Shown in pieces: positions 50,723-59,923 of a stretch of DNA of 64,000 nucleotides. The notes under the pieces are model-generated. The model was not told the DNA's origin. It did no database searches and saw nothing but the letters and a program-made list of their open reading frames with translations. This stretch comes from an uncultured Granulosicoccaceae bacterium. Its GTDB lineage: Bacteria > Pseudomonadota > Gammaproteobacteria > Granulosicoccales > Granulosicoccaceae. The stretch's first letter is position 1. Every line of letters starts with the position of its first letter. The position numbers and the translations under genes are program-made. Location of the stretch: positions 18,814 to 82,813 of the forward strand of contig CALISD010000129.1 of assembly GCA_938041955.1 (NCBI GenBank). Direction: 5' to 3'.

Positions 50723-52156
50723 TTAAAGGGTTTCGACGCTCGATCGTTTGACTTTTTTTCTCCTTGTCTTGCTTCGTCTCCGGTGAGTCGATGGACTTGA
50801 CTTTGACTTCACCGTTGATCCTGCTCCTGATAATGATCTGGATGTTAAGCTGGATGGTCTTGATATCGTTTTTTTGGTCTTGCGGCCTATGCTGGAAAAA
50901 TTCTTGCGGAATAACTCGCTGGGAAACTGCAGAATAAAGAGCATTGTCAGTATCCAGTAAATGTCGCGGCCGCGAAAAAGAGATGTTTCAGCGATATTGT
51001 GAATCAGTAGAAAAGCAAAAAAAGCGACTTGTATGTATAGATCGTCGTTTTTTCGCGACAGAGCACCAACGGTTTTTTTGTACATGACAAGAAAAAACGT
51101 AAGGAAGACAAAAACGGTCAATGGTAGGCCAAGCTCAGAAGCAAGCTGCAGTAATCCGTTGTGTGCAGTGGCTACACCGTTTTCTTCTTGCCAGTGTATA
51201 CCGAGTAAAGATAATTGCAGCGCAACGGATTCGTCGTTTAGCGGTGCCCAGATTGCTCCGTAGCCGTAGCCGAGTATTGGTTTCTCAGTAATAATAGCCC
51301 AGGTGTTTATCCATAAATCTACTCTGCCGGTTAAATCACCGGATCGTCCAAGTACCGATGTAACGTTTGAGATATCCGACAGCGCTCCGGTTATTATGGC
51401 GATCAGTAAGCCGATACATGCGATGAAAATTCCCACGATGATTAATACAATACTTGCTGAGAATGAATTTCTATTGAGTATTCGGAGTGTTGCGTACACA
51501 GTAGTGCCCACTGCAAATGCGACTATACATGTTGCTGAATCTGCCTTTATCAGGCCAAGCAGACTAAAGGCTAATAATATTGCGTAGATCCAGTCAATAG
51601 GGCTACCAACCGGTTTTATCTTAAATATGGAAATTAGCGCCGCCAGTGCGAATGGTGCTGCTAAGACATTTTTATTGTTAAACCAGCCTCGCCAGACTAA
51701 GTCTTCGCCAGCGTAGTCTTGTATACCAATAACAGGGTTGCTAAAAATCAGCGCGACGTTTAAGGCCATAATGCATAAAAGGCCAATGCTTATAGTCTTT
51801 AAGATGGTGTCCATCTTTAAATTCAAGCTGAAATAGGTGGCAAGGATGCAGCCGCCAGCAAATATGACTGTTCTGAAGATTGTGGTGAATTGGTCAGTCG
51901 ACCAGAAAATCGATAGGCTTGCAAAGCCAGCAATTAGTGCCATCAGAATTCCATGGTTTGTAAACCATGGAATCCACTTTAAGCTGTATTGTCGCAGCAA
52001 AAGTGTGAAAGCAATGACGTAGCACGCGCACCATGCAATAGTGTTGGCTTTCGAGAATGAGTAGGCAGTATTGTGTAATATTCCACCGCTCAAAACCACT
52101 ATTGCAATTAACAATGCGACAGCGGGTCTTTCGTCCGATTTAAACCAGGTATTCAT
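50723..52156 (-). CDS. O-antigen ligase/Wzy-like polymerase with basic tail
   Basis: A 477-residue polytopic protein with about 10-11 helices, of the O-antigen ligase/ExoQ type. The large periplasmic loop includes LGYGYGAIWAPLND and ATAHNGLLQLASELGLP, which match the conserved H-N-G-x-L motif. It is thus the likely polymerase of the cluster. The last about 50 residues are unusually rich in Lys, Arg and Ser (for example HRRRSKTRRKKVKR) and are probably cytoplasmic. It starts directly after the stop of the GT4 gene. Confidence 0.85.
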   Translation of the reverse strand: MNTWFKSDERPAVALLIAIVVLSGGILHNTAYSFSKANTIAWCACYVIAFTLLLRQYSLKWIPWFTNHGILMALIAGFASLSIFWSTDQFTTIFRTVIFAGGCILATYFSLNLKMDTILKTISIGLLCIMALNVALIFSNPVIGIQDYAGEDLVWRGWFNNKNVLAAPFALAALISIFKIKPVGSPIDWIYAILLAFSLLGLIKADSATCIVAFAVGTTVYATLRILNRNSFSASIVLIIVGIFIACIGLLIAIITGALSDISNVTSVLGRSGDLTGRVDLWINTWAIITEKPILGYGYGAIWAPLNDESVALQLSLLGIHWQEENGVATAHNGLLQLASELGLPLTVFVFLTFFLVMYKKTVGALSRKNDDLYIQVAFFAFLLIHNIAETSLFRGRDIYWILTMLFILQFPSELFRKNFSSIGRKTKKTISRPSSLTSRSLSGAGSTVKSKSSPSTHRRRSKTRRKKVKRSSVETL

Positions 52157-53371
52157 CTACGCCACTATGTCGAGTGCGTGAACTGATCCATCAGTAGTAA
52201 GAATTTTCTGGAGTATTTGAATAGCGGTTGAATTGCTTTCTAAGAACACGCTCTTGTCTGTATCCAGTAGTGAGTTCCGTTTGGTGAGTAGTGTTTCCTG
52301 TGTGAGTTCATCAATTAGTTTGATCAGGTTGTCCTGTAAGGGATTATCGACCGTGAAACCGAATCCCATTTTATCGACCCATCTTCCTACTTCACTTGCG
52401 GCGGGTGCTATTGGTATCGCGCCAAAATAACTTCCTTCATAAATACGATTGGGTAATAGCGCGCTGGAATTTAATCCATCACTTAGATCACCAGCCCAAA
52501 TTACGTCAAGCTGGTGATAGATTTCCTGAATGTCGTCAGGATGTTTATACGAGCCATGCCAATGGATGTTCTCTGTGTTTAAAACTGCCTGCCGGAGCTC
52601 CTCAGGTATCAGAATCGAAAAGTAGCCGTGTAGGTGAACTTCTACTTTTGGTCCTAGTGTCTGAGCGGTGTTTAATAATATTTGCAGGCTTGTTGAACAA
52701 CGTAGGCCACCAACGTAGCCGATTCTCAATGGCGGAATTACGCGTAGGGGATGCGAGGGGTTACTTGTTTGTTCAGGAGCGTCATTTAATAGCATCCGAT
52801 TTTCCCAGACAACTGCTCGGCCGGTGTATTGTTGCCAGGAGGTGAAATAGTCACGCAAGAATCCTGGTGAACTGACCACTAAAGAAGTGATCCGACGAAG
52901 CAGAAAACGTTCTGCGGCTCTGGCGATTTTCCCCTTAAGGTTATCGGTATACAGTATTGCGTGAACATCAAGCACTTCATAAACCAGATCGGCTTTTGAG
53001 CGCGTGATCGCTTTTGTTAACCAGGCAAGCAAAAGCATTTCGAGGTTACGTGCCCACAGTAGGTCATCATTCGCGATATTCTTACGGTTTTTGTAAACGG
53101 TGGGTAACGCACGAGCTACGCTAAGCAGGCGATGTACAAAGGCTCTATCTTTGGTTATTCCAAGATCAATGTTCGTCCATTCAGTTGTGGTTGGCTCTTT
53201 TCGGCGCATCATATAGCCAGTGGCCTGTGCACCTGCATTGGCAAATGCTGTCATTCGACGGCGTATGTTTTCATTCGCCGAATCAAATCCGAAATATGCG
53301 ATTCGACACGGCACCGTGGTATCTGCCATGTCTATGCAGTGCATGGCAATGATTGAGTTGTGCTTAGTCAT
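52157..53371 (-). CDS. GT4-like glycosyltransferase
   Basis: A 404-residue GT-B fold transferase. ATG 53371 is preferred over the frame's more distant start (53386) because a GGAG box lies 7 bases upstream. The C-terminal half shows LRIGYVGGL, IHWHGSYKHPDDI and a weak sugar-nucleotide site NRIYEGSYFGAIPIAP, where the usual E-x7-E is reduced. It overlaps the flippase gene by 8 bases. Donor and acceptor are unknown. Confidence 0.8.
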   Translation of the reverse strand: MTKHNSIIAMHCIDMADTTVPCRIAYFGFDSANENIRRRMTAFANAGAQATGYMMRRKEPTTTEWTNIDLGITKDRAFVHRLLSVARALPTVYKNRKNIANDDLLWARNLEMLLLAWLTKAITRSKADLVYEVLDVHAILYTDNLKGKIARAAERFLLRRITSLVVSSPGFLRDYFTSWQQYTGRAVVWENRMLLNDAPEQTSNPSHPLRVIPPLRIGYVGGLRCSTSLQILLNTAQTLGPKVEVHLHGYFSILIPEELRQAVLNTENIHWHGSYKHPDDIQEIYHQLDVIWAGDLSDGLNSSALLPNRIYEGSYFGAIPIAPAASEVGRWVDKMGFGFTVDNPLQDNLIKLIDELTQETLLTKRNSLLDTDKSVFLESNSTAIQILQKILTTDGSVHALDIVA

Positions 53372-54638
53372 TCTTAGACTCCGCACGGTGACCGACTACG
53401 CCTGCTTCCACTAGTGGTTTTACCCATAGTGGAAGCGCTATTAGCAACGCAACGACGCTACACATAGCCATGTAAGTTGCGCTACCCAAATAGAAACCGA
53501 TGGCGATAGCGATGGACTCAGGTATGAAACTTATCATGCGAAGTCTAATCAGGCGGACAGTGTTTCCCTGGACTTTTAATACTGCTGAGCACATTACCGA
53601 TAAGGATGAAATTAAGGCGTGAGCTGCCAATGGCACTACCACAGGGATGGCGCTGACAGCGGCGTTGCCCAACATGATATTCGGCAGAAAATCTGTGAAT
53701 AAAAGGAATAGTAGATAACCTACGCCAACTATAGTCATCAACAGCGCGGCAATGCGGACTACCTTGGCTGTTGAGCCGGATCTTGATGCCTCCACAACTA
53801 TGAATGTTGAGATCGCAAGAAAAAACATATGCACTGGAGCTGCGACCATTTGAGCCCCACGGTATGCAGCAGACTCTTGCAAGCCGATTATTCCAACGAC
53901 GATAATGGCAACCGCCGCGAGCCCGGAGCTTGCTAAAAACTCTAGAACCAGCGGCCCGCTAAAGCTCCAATGCCTGACTACCCACCGATACAACCGGGTT
54001 GGATTGATGATCGGTGACTTGCATCCGCCAACTAGTGCCAGTGACAGACAGGTGCTGATTATGACAACGGAAAAAAGTGCCTTTAAAGAACTAATTGATT
54101 GATGAAAAACAAGCAAAAAGAGTGTTAGCAGTATGAACATTGACACACTCAGCAGCGCCGAGCTTGCTGTATTGCCGCTTACCATGTCGAGCATGCGACG
54201 AACATCAGTGATTAACAACGCCGCGATGCTGAATGTACACAGAAGGACAACACCAGGGTCGATCGTCGAGTTCATTAGCACGAGTGCTGTGCACAATATT
54301 GCGCCGGCAATGACCGCAAACCAGACTGATATGCCCAGCGCAACGGGTTCGTGCTCGGTGGCAAGATGGTTCGGGTAATTGACAGCGATAGGTTCCAGTA
54401 CCAAAGCGCGGAAGACTCCTCTGAAGATCAGGTATGAGGCGAACAGAACGGAAAAGAATCCGAAGGTTTCAATGGGCAACAAGCGGGCAGAAGCTATGCC
54501 AATACCCAGATTGAACAAGCTATTCGCCACCTGATCGCTGATTGTCCAAAGTCCGCGGTGGGCGGTTGATTTAGCTTTGGTATGTTCGGATCGCGCAGCT
54601 ATTGCGATGGGGGAGTTCCTTTTTAAAATCAAAGACAT
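53364..54638 (-). CDS. Wzx-like polysaccharide flippase
   Basis: A 424-residue membrane protein with about 12 helices of the MATE/MVF-like polysaccharide transporter superfamily (WTISDQVANSLFNLGIGIASARLLPIETFG is the typical start). ATG 54638 has an AGGA box at 7 bases. It should flip lipid-linked repeat units across the inner membrane for the Wzy-like protein encoded downstream. Confidence 0.85.
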   Translation of the reverse strand: MSLILKRNSPIAIAARSEHTKAKSTAHRGLWTISDQVANSLFNLGIGIASARLLPIETFGFFSVLFASYLIFRGVFRALVLEPIAVNYPNHLATEHEPVALGISVWFAVIAGAILCTALVLMNSTIDPGVVLLCTFSIAALLITDVRRMLDMVSGNTASSALLSVSMFILLTLFLLVFHQSISSLKALFSVVIISTCLSLALVGGCKSPIINPTRLYRWVVRHWSFSGPLVLEFLASSGLAAVAIIVVGIIGLQESAAYRGAQMVAAPVHMFFLAISTFIVVEASRSGSTAKVVRIAALLMTIVGVGYLLFLLFTDFLPNIMLGNAAVSAIPVVVPLAAHALISSLSVMCSAVLKVQGNTVRLIRLRMISFIPESIAIAIGFYLGSATYMAMCSVVALLIALPLWVKPLVEAGVVGHRAESKND

Positions 54639-54796
54639 CACTCAGTCCTTTCGGTAAGGCATTACAAACGATCTAAGCGGACGGGGTTGTAAAAGAATGT
54701 CAGGGCCCAATAAGTTCAAAACGGATGTGACAAGTTCGGTACAGTTCGTAAACTTTGGTCACCTAATCTGTGTTTACCAAAATTATCTTCTTATGT

Positions 54797-56350
54797 TCAA
54801 GGCCTTGTGGGGTAGGTTTCTGCTGCTACTGTGTCAGGCAGTGAGTGGCCGGGCGAAGGACTGTTGATACCAGTAATCCGTGAAATGCCGGATGACTGTC
54901 CCTCAGCAGGGTCTGCTTGTAACAATCCCGGTTTTTGATATACGCGGATGTAGTCGATTTTAAATGTTGTCGGGAACGGTGTTGTGTAATCCGGCGAGTC
55001 GGGCCACCAGCCGCCCAGGGCGGTGTTGGCAAGAATATACATTTCTTCTTGTGAGACTTTCGGGTCTACGATGCGGTGGCGTTCAATTCGGTCTACGTAG
55101 TAAATAAGTACACCAGGCATCCATTCAACACCGAATGTATGGTAATCGGTAGTGTAGTCAATACCCGGGGTTGGATAGGCATCAGTCGTGACTCGATTGT
55201 CCTGTTCGTCAAAAAAGTGATAGGTGTGATAAACCACGTCTTGTTCATGTCCTATTGACTCGATGATATCTATTTCTGGTTTGTCTTTATCGTAGTAAGA
55301 ATTCATAAGCCAGAACGCGTACCACAAGCCTTGTCCATAAGATAATTGCGCGCGTGCTTCAACATATCCGTAAGTAAAGCTAAACGTGTCGTGGCTACTT
55401 ATGACTCCAGATAGATAAGGCTGGTTGTTAGCCTTTTCTAACAGGTGGGGTGGTGTACGAATGGAGCTAATGATGAGAGCGTCGCCGTCAAACGAGAGTG
55501 GGTTAAATCCAAAGTTCGGGTTCTCTAAAATATCGACGTAGTGTTGTTCTTCGTAGTTGATGATCACGTCATCACCCCACCAATATCTAGATTTCCACTT
55601 TGATGGATCTAGAGAAGTGCCGTTGAATTCATCTTCAAATACAAGCTCATACTCATTCAGAAGGTTGGCTTTGGGTGTGGGTAAATTGGGGTCGACTCTA
55701 CCGGTACCGGTAACATCAACAGTGAGTCCAACCGCTGTGTAGCTATAGTTACCGTTTTCAATTATCTGTATTTTATAGTAGTAACTTTGGTCGAAAAGCC
55801 CGGAATCTAGGTAGCGAGGCTCATAGGCGGTATCGATGTATTCGCCTTGACGGTAGATGTGATATTCAGTGGCTGTCGGGTGTGGTGGCCAGTACATACT
55901 CACTGAGCCATCATCAAGCAGGTTCGCTTCAAAGCCGATTGTTGTACTGGCAATGAAATGTCTTTGTGGCGGCGTCTGTTCTACTGTGGCGGGCTGTGGT
56001 GCTTCAGGGTCTGGGGCGTCGGGCTGAGTAATACCGTTTGTTGCCGCCGGTGTGTGGGCAGGCTGGTTGTCTGATGATTCAGGTGACGGTGTTGGGACAG
56101 CTATGGCTTCCGATTTTGAGTCCGAGTCTGATCCAGTCAGTTCATCCGGGTGAGACGGCGTGCTGCTCTGGTGCTCAGGTTGCAGTAAATCGGTTGCAGC
56201 GCCGTTGTCTGATGAAATTGTCTGCTCAGGTAGTAGCTCAATTGTGGGTGTGCCGGGCTTACTTAACGGGTCAGCGCTAAAGGCTGGCAATGAGATCAAT
56301 AGTGCGACAGCAATTGAACTGACGGTCGATCGTAACGCTGATATTTCCAC
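54797..56350 (-). CDS. Secreted GH16 glycosidase with Fn3-like domain
   Basis: A 517-residue exported enzyme starting at GTG 56350 with an AGGA box. Signal peptide ends at FSA. A Pro/Ser/Thr/Glu-rich linker (about 30-135) and an Fn3-like domain (about 139-220: SVSMYWPPHPTATEYHIYRQ, YYYKIQII) precede the GH16 jellyroll (about 236-490) with FEDEFNG, YGYVEARAQL, catalytic EIDIIESIGH near residue 357 and FKIDYIRVYQK. It probably trims or degrades a beta-glucan/galactan or processes the polymer made by the cluster. It lies 158 bases upstream of the flippase gene. Confidence 0.9.
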   Translation of the reverse strand: MEISALRSTVSSIAVALLISLPAFSADPLSKPGTPTIELLPEQTISSDNGAATDLLQPEHQSSTPSHPDELTGSDSDSKSEAIAVPTPSPESSDNQPAHTPAATNGITQPDAPDPEAPQPATVEQTPPQRHFIASTTIGFEANLLDDGSVSMYWPPHPTATEYHIYRQGEYIDTAYEPRYLDSGLFDQSYYYKIQIIENGNYSYTAVGLTVDVTGTGRVDPNLPTPKANLLNEYELVFEDEFNGTSLDPSKWKSRYWWGDDVIINYEEQHYVDILENPNFGFNPLSFDGDALIISSIRTPPHLLEKANNQPYLSGVISSHDTFSFTYGYVEARAQLSYGQGLWYAFWLMNSYYDKDKPEIDIIESIGHEQDVVYHTYHFFDEQDNRVTTDAYPTPGIDYTTDYHTFGVEWMPGVLIYYVDRIERHRIVDPKVSQEEMYILANTALGGWWPDSPDYTTPFPTTFKIDYIRVYQKPGLLQADPAEGQSSGISRITGINSPSPGHSLPDTVAAETYPTRP

Positions 56351-56497
56351 TTAAAGGTCCTGGCACAGCAAAAGCGATCCCCACTAATGCAATTTTGACA
56401 CCAGATATCGTCAGCAAAAGAAGCAGATTTATGGTGCGCCGAGTAGCCTTGGCTTATTCTGAGAGGGACGTGAATTTGTATGTCAGCGAACGGGGAA

Positions 56498-57727
56498 TCA
56501 CCCTCTAATCTCATTCTCACGCATACCGATTAGATAGAGAATTCCGTCAAGCCCGACTGTACCAAACGCGTTTCCTGCCTGATCCCGCACTTTGGGCTTA
56601 GCGTGGAAGGCGATACCTAAGCCGGCAGCTGACAGCATAGGGATATCGTTTGCGCCGTCACCAACAGCGATGACCTGCTGCACCTGAATACCTTCGGTTT
56701 CCGCAATTGATCTGAGTAGTTCTGCTTTGCGCTGATCGTCTACAATCGGACCACTGACTTTACCTGTAAGTTTGCCGTTGGCTATGTCGAGGCCATTGGC
56801 GTGCACGTAGTCCATGCCAAGCCTGCGCGCCAGGCGGGTGGCAAAAAATTCAAACCCACCGGACAAAATGGCTGTTTTATAGCCCAGCAACCGCAGATTG
56901 CTTATTAGCTTTTCTGCACCTTCCGTGACTTTAAGCTCTCGATCTATCTGATCCAGCTTGTCGACCGGTAGTCCTTCCAATAGTGCCATTCGTTCGGTGA
57001 AACTTTGTTTGAAATCCATCTCGCCATGCATGGCGCGGGAGGTGATGTCACTTACCTGCTTACCTACACCTGCGGCCTCGGCCATCATGTCGATAACCTC
57101 GCTTTGTATTAGTGTTGAGTCCATATCGAAACACACCAGCCGTCGGTTGCGACGCCAGATACTGTCTTGTTGTATGGCGATATCCATTTCGCTTCGACCA
57201 GCTACGGCCAGGCAATCCCGGCGTAGCCCGTCTATGTCTCCGTTGCGGTGGTGGATACGGATTTCAACGGCAATCATCGGTGTGTCGTTAGAGGCATCAC
57301 CACGGTGGCGCTCAGAAATGCGCTGTATGGTTGCAATGTTCCATTGATAGGCGCTGATGACTTCAGTGACTTCTGCAATTAGTGCTGCATTCATACTCCG
57401 ACCGAGTAGGGTGATGATGTAGCGATCAATCGCCCCGTCGTTGAGCCACTGTTGTAGCTCGGGAGGGTCTACCGGTGTGAAACTAATGGCAAGTTCCAGT
57501 TCGTGCGCCTTAAAGAGCAGGTCTTTAAACAAGGCATCAGGTTTACCGTTCTCTCCGCAGGCACTTGCGTCAACCGCAACCAACATGCCCCAGGATAGTT
57601 GGTTGTGAATAACGGATTGGTCAATATCCAGCACAGTGACGGGGTAGCCGGCCAGAATGTTGACCAGAGCTGAAGTGATCCCCGGTCTGTCCATGCCGTT
57701 GACGCTGATCAATACTGTGTGGCTCAA
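56498..57727 (-). CDS. serB: Phosphoserine phosphatase SerB
   Basis: A 409-residue HAD phosphatase for the last step of serine synthesis. The N-terminal half carries ACT-like regulatory domains (ISVNGMDRPGITSALVNIL at the start); the HAD part has motif I FDMDSTL, motif II LSGGFEF, and motif IV VGDGANDIPML, all intact. The long ACT-containing form is common in Gammaproteobacteria and in mycobacteria. Confidence 0.96.
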   Translation of the reverse strand: MSHTVLISVNGMDRPGITSALVNILAGYPVTVLDIDQSVIHNQLSWGMLVAVDASACGENGKPDALFKDLLFKAHELELAISFTPVDPPELQQWLNDGAIDRYIITLLGRSMNAALIAEVTEVISAYQWNIATIQRISERHRGDASNDTPMIAVEIRIHHRNGDIDGLRRDCLAVAGRSEMDIAIQQDSIWRRNRRLVCFDMDSTLIQSEVIDMMAEAAGVGKQVSDITSRAMHGEMDFKQSFTERMALLEGLPVDKLDQIDRELKVTEGAEKLISNLRLLGYKTAILSGGFEFFATRLARRLGMDYVHANGLDIANGKLTGKVSGPIVDDQRKAELLRSIAETEGIQVQQVIAVGDGANDIPMLSAAGLGIAFHAKPKVRDQAGNAFGTVGLDGILYLIGMRENEIRG

Positions 57728-58389
57728 GGTGTGAAAGCCCGGGAGTTTGAGTGGTCAGAGAGTATATCCACTGGCGTTGCTGATCACTAGTCTATTGTGA
57801 CTTTCAAAACTGGGGGTGAGAGTTTGTCGTTGGGTTCAAAGCAGGGCGCAGCTCGCAGGTAGAAAACCACCCCTGTTCAAAGAGCTACAACGCAGTTGCA
57901 GGTCAAATGGCGAGCTCACGAAGTGGCGGTCGAGTCACTGCATTGATGGTGACGTTAGAAATCTCAGACCTGAGCTGTCGTGAATTGAGCTAAAAAGGGT
58001 TGCCTTGATCGGTCTATTACTGTTGATGCGTAATTCTTTCGCTTCTCCGTAACCGGGCGAGGCATAGCAAGGAGCACGAGGCAGCTGTGAATTGATCTTA
58101 GCTAACCGCTGCGTGAGCAAGGATTCTTACAATCTCAGCACTGCTGAACGAGCGTGCAGCCTTGCTCACGCGGCGGGTTGCCTTGATTCATCTACTACTG
58201 ATAATGCGTAATTCTTTCGCTATCCGTGGTGCAGTTTGGTCGACCGACTCATTTGTAGTTCGGGAGGACACAGTACCCCCGCTCTGCATGCAGCCAACCG
58301 CGCTATTGTACAACGGTATAAATCTCTTGCATTGCTTGGCCATGTGACCTGATCATAGAGTACGTATTCACATTTGAGGGCAGGTAAAA
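57728..58389. other. Intergenic region of about 660 bp rich in repeats
   Basis: No gene supported on either strand; short open frames lack ribosome-binding sites and coherent translation. Apart from the repeats listed at 57997-58227, the region contains the CTCACGC motif copy D at 58164. The promoter of the SDR/hemJ pair should lie near its right end. Confidence 0.5.
57997..58227. repeat. Imperfect direct repeat pair plus 17-bp inverted repeat
   Basis: GGGTTGCCTTGAT at 57997 and at 58175 begin two about 53-base direct repeats, 178 bases apart; both continue TAC T.TTGATGCG-like and TAATTCTTTCGCT. Between them CCGCTGCGTGAGCAAGG (58106-58122) is matched, with one mismatch, by CCTTGCTCACGCGGCGG (58160-58176). 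The arrangement looks like a composite or decayed repeat element in the serB-SDR gap. Confidence 0.8.
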
Positions 58390-59097
58390 ATGCAAGTTTC
58401 GGGAAAGAAAGCGTTGGTTTTTGGTGGTACTTCTGGTATCGGGCTGGCTGCAACAAAGCAACTGGCATCCCTCGGGGCCGAAGTGATTGCGATCAGTCGG
58501 GATCCATCGAAAGCCGGTGACCTGCCGAAGGGTGTTGCACTGGAAGCATGTGATGTTCGCGATCGTGATGCGATGCAGCAATTGTTTGAGAAGCACGCGC
58601 CGTTTGACATACTTATTAGCGCAGCAACCGGTGGTGGGCGAGCGCTTGGGCCATTTTTAGAAATGGATATGGATGGTTTTGTCGGATCCTTCGACAAACT
58701 TTGGGGCTACGCCAATGTGGCGCGGTATGGAATTCCGCACCTGTCTGAGCATGGTAGTGCCGTCCTCGTCAGTGGTTCACCGGCTAGAAAGGCGAAAGCA
58801 GGGCAGATCAGTTTGTCGGCTGTCGGTGGCTCGGTGGAGGCTTTTGTTCGGGCGTTGGCACCGGAGATTGCACCTAAGCGAATAAATACGGTGTCTCCCG
58901 GTACCATTGATACGCCGATGTCCGCTTTGGAAGGCGATGCTCGTAAACAACACTTTGATAAACTGACGGCTCCGCACCTCATCCCGCGCGCTGGCGAGCC
59001 AGATGAAGTGGCTAAGGCAATAGTCTTTATGGTTGAAAACGACTTCGTTACCGGTACCACCATTGATGTTGACGGCGGGTGGTTGTTGGGAGAGTAG
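58390..59097 (+). CDS. Atypical short-chain dehydrogenase lacking the Tyr/Lys pair
   Basis: A 235-residue Rossmann-fold protein with the SDR cofactor loop FGGTSGIGLAA, ISAATGGGRA at the usual N-A-A-G position, VSPGTIDTPM and a C-terminal VTGTTIDVDGGWL. At the place of Y-x3-K it reads LSAVGG (Tyr to Leu, Lys to Gly), although the following SVEAFVRALA helix is normal. Related SDR subgroups without this pair exist, so it may bind a nucleotide without standard dehydrogenase chemistry. It is 23 bases upstream of hemJ. Confidence 0.82.
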   Translation: MQVSGKKALVFGGTSGIGLAATKQLASLGAEVIAISRDPSKAGDLPKGVALEACDVRDRDAMQQLFEKHAPFDILISAATGGGRALGPFLEMDMDGFVGSFDKLWGYANVARYGIPHLSEHGSAVLVSGSPARKAKAGQISLSAVGGSVEAFVRALAPEIAPKRINTVSPGTIDTPMSALEGDARKQHFDKLTAPHLIPRAGEPDEVAKAIVFMVENDFVTGTTIDVDGGWLLGE

Positions 59098-59120
59098 TGT
59101 TTCAGCCAGAGGATTGAATT

Positions 59121-59546
59121 ATGTACTTATGGGTTAAAGCGTTTCACATTATCGCTATGGTCGCATGGATGGCTTCACTGCTTATCTATCCTCGCTACAA
59201 GTTACACCAGGCTAAAAGCAGTGCCGGAGAGCCGTTATTTGAAACGATGAAGACGGCTGCTGCGCAGTTGCGCGGAATTATTATGATTCCGTCAATGATT
59301 GCCACCTGGTTGTTGGGTGTTACCTTAATAGCACTTAATCCTTCGGTGTTTTCTTTAAAGTTTATGTGGCTTAAGCTGCTGCTTGTAATTGGCGTTACTG
59401 TGCTGCATATCTATTTTACCAAGGTAGGGCGAGCGCTTGATAGCGGCGAGAGTAGTGTTTCGGTCAACAAATTGCGGATGTTGAATGAACTTCCGTTTGT
59501 TGCGTTGATTATTATTGTGATTTTGGTTGTTGTTAAGCCGTTTTAA
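59121..59546 (+). CDS. hemJ: Protoporphyrinogen oxidase HemJ
   Basis: A 141-residue four-helix membrane protein. LWVKAFHIIAMVAWMASLLIYPR with conserved His9, then the polar KLRMLNELPF near the end, fit HemJ, the bacterial enzyme oxidising protoporphyrinogen IX in haem synthesis. Length is as expected. It follows the SDR gene closely and precedes a strong hairpin terminator. Confidence 0.85.
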   Translation: MYLWVKAFHIIAMVAWMASLLIYPRYKLHQAKSSAGEPLFETMKTAAAQLRGIIMIPSMIATWLLGVTLIALNPSVFSLKFMWLKLLLVIGVTVLHIYFTKVGRALDSGESSVSVNKLRMLNELPFVALIIIVILVVVKPF

Positions 59547-59565
59547 TAATTGGCTTCACGTAGCA

Positions 59566-59606
59566 ACAGCGGACACGTATATGTGTCCGCTGTAACTCTG
59601 TTTTAT
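59566..59606 (+). terminator. Hairpin terminator after hemJ
   Basis: ACAGCGGACAC / GTGTCCGCTGT is a perfect 11-bp stem with a 6-base loop (59566-59593), followed at a short distance by TGTTTT. A good intrinsic terminator for the SDR-hemJ unit. Confidence 0.75.
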
Positions 59607-59698
59607 GACACGCTCGACTGCCAGTTTTGCAGTCAGGGCCGGAACCGTTGCAGGCGTGCTCACGCTGCGGTTTCACGGTGGATGCGCAGAGAGAGGCT

Positions 59699-59923
59699 TT
59701 AAGCGGAGTCAGACTCGGTGACTAATTCAACTTCTGCGGCCTGCCACCCTTTTTCACTCTTTACCTGGGTAAAAAGTACGGTTTGGCCTTCTCTTAGATT
59801 CTTAAAGCCTTCCATTAAGATCGAGCGATAGTGCACCATAACGTCCTCGCCCTCTTCGTTAAGAATGAAGCCGTAGCCTTTCTCGGTATTGAACCACTTT
59901 ACGGTTCCGGTTGATTTACTCAT
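59699..59923 (-). CDS. Cold-shock domain protein
   Basis: A 74-residue CspA-family RNA chaperone. The start is MSKSTGTVKWFN at 59923; the longer open frame upstream (to 60055) is not part of the domain. The RNP1 motif is KGYGFI; RNP2 is degenerate (VMVHY for VFVHF). It binds single-stranded nucleic acids. No clear ribosome-binding site was found, which is not unusual where long leaders regulate csp genes. Confidence 0.9.
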   Translation of the reverse strand: MSKSTGTVKWFNTEKGYGFILNEEGEDVMVHYRSILMEGFKNLREGQTVLFTQVKSEKGWQAAEVELVTESDSA

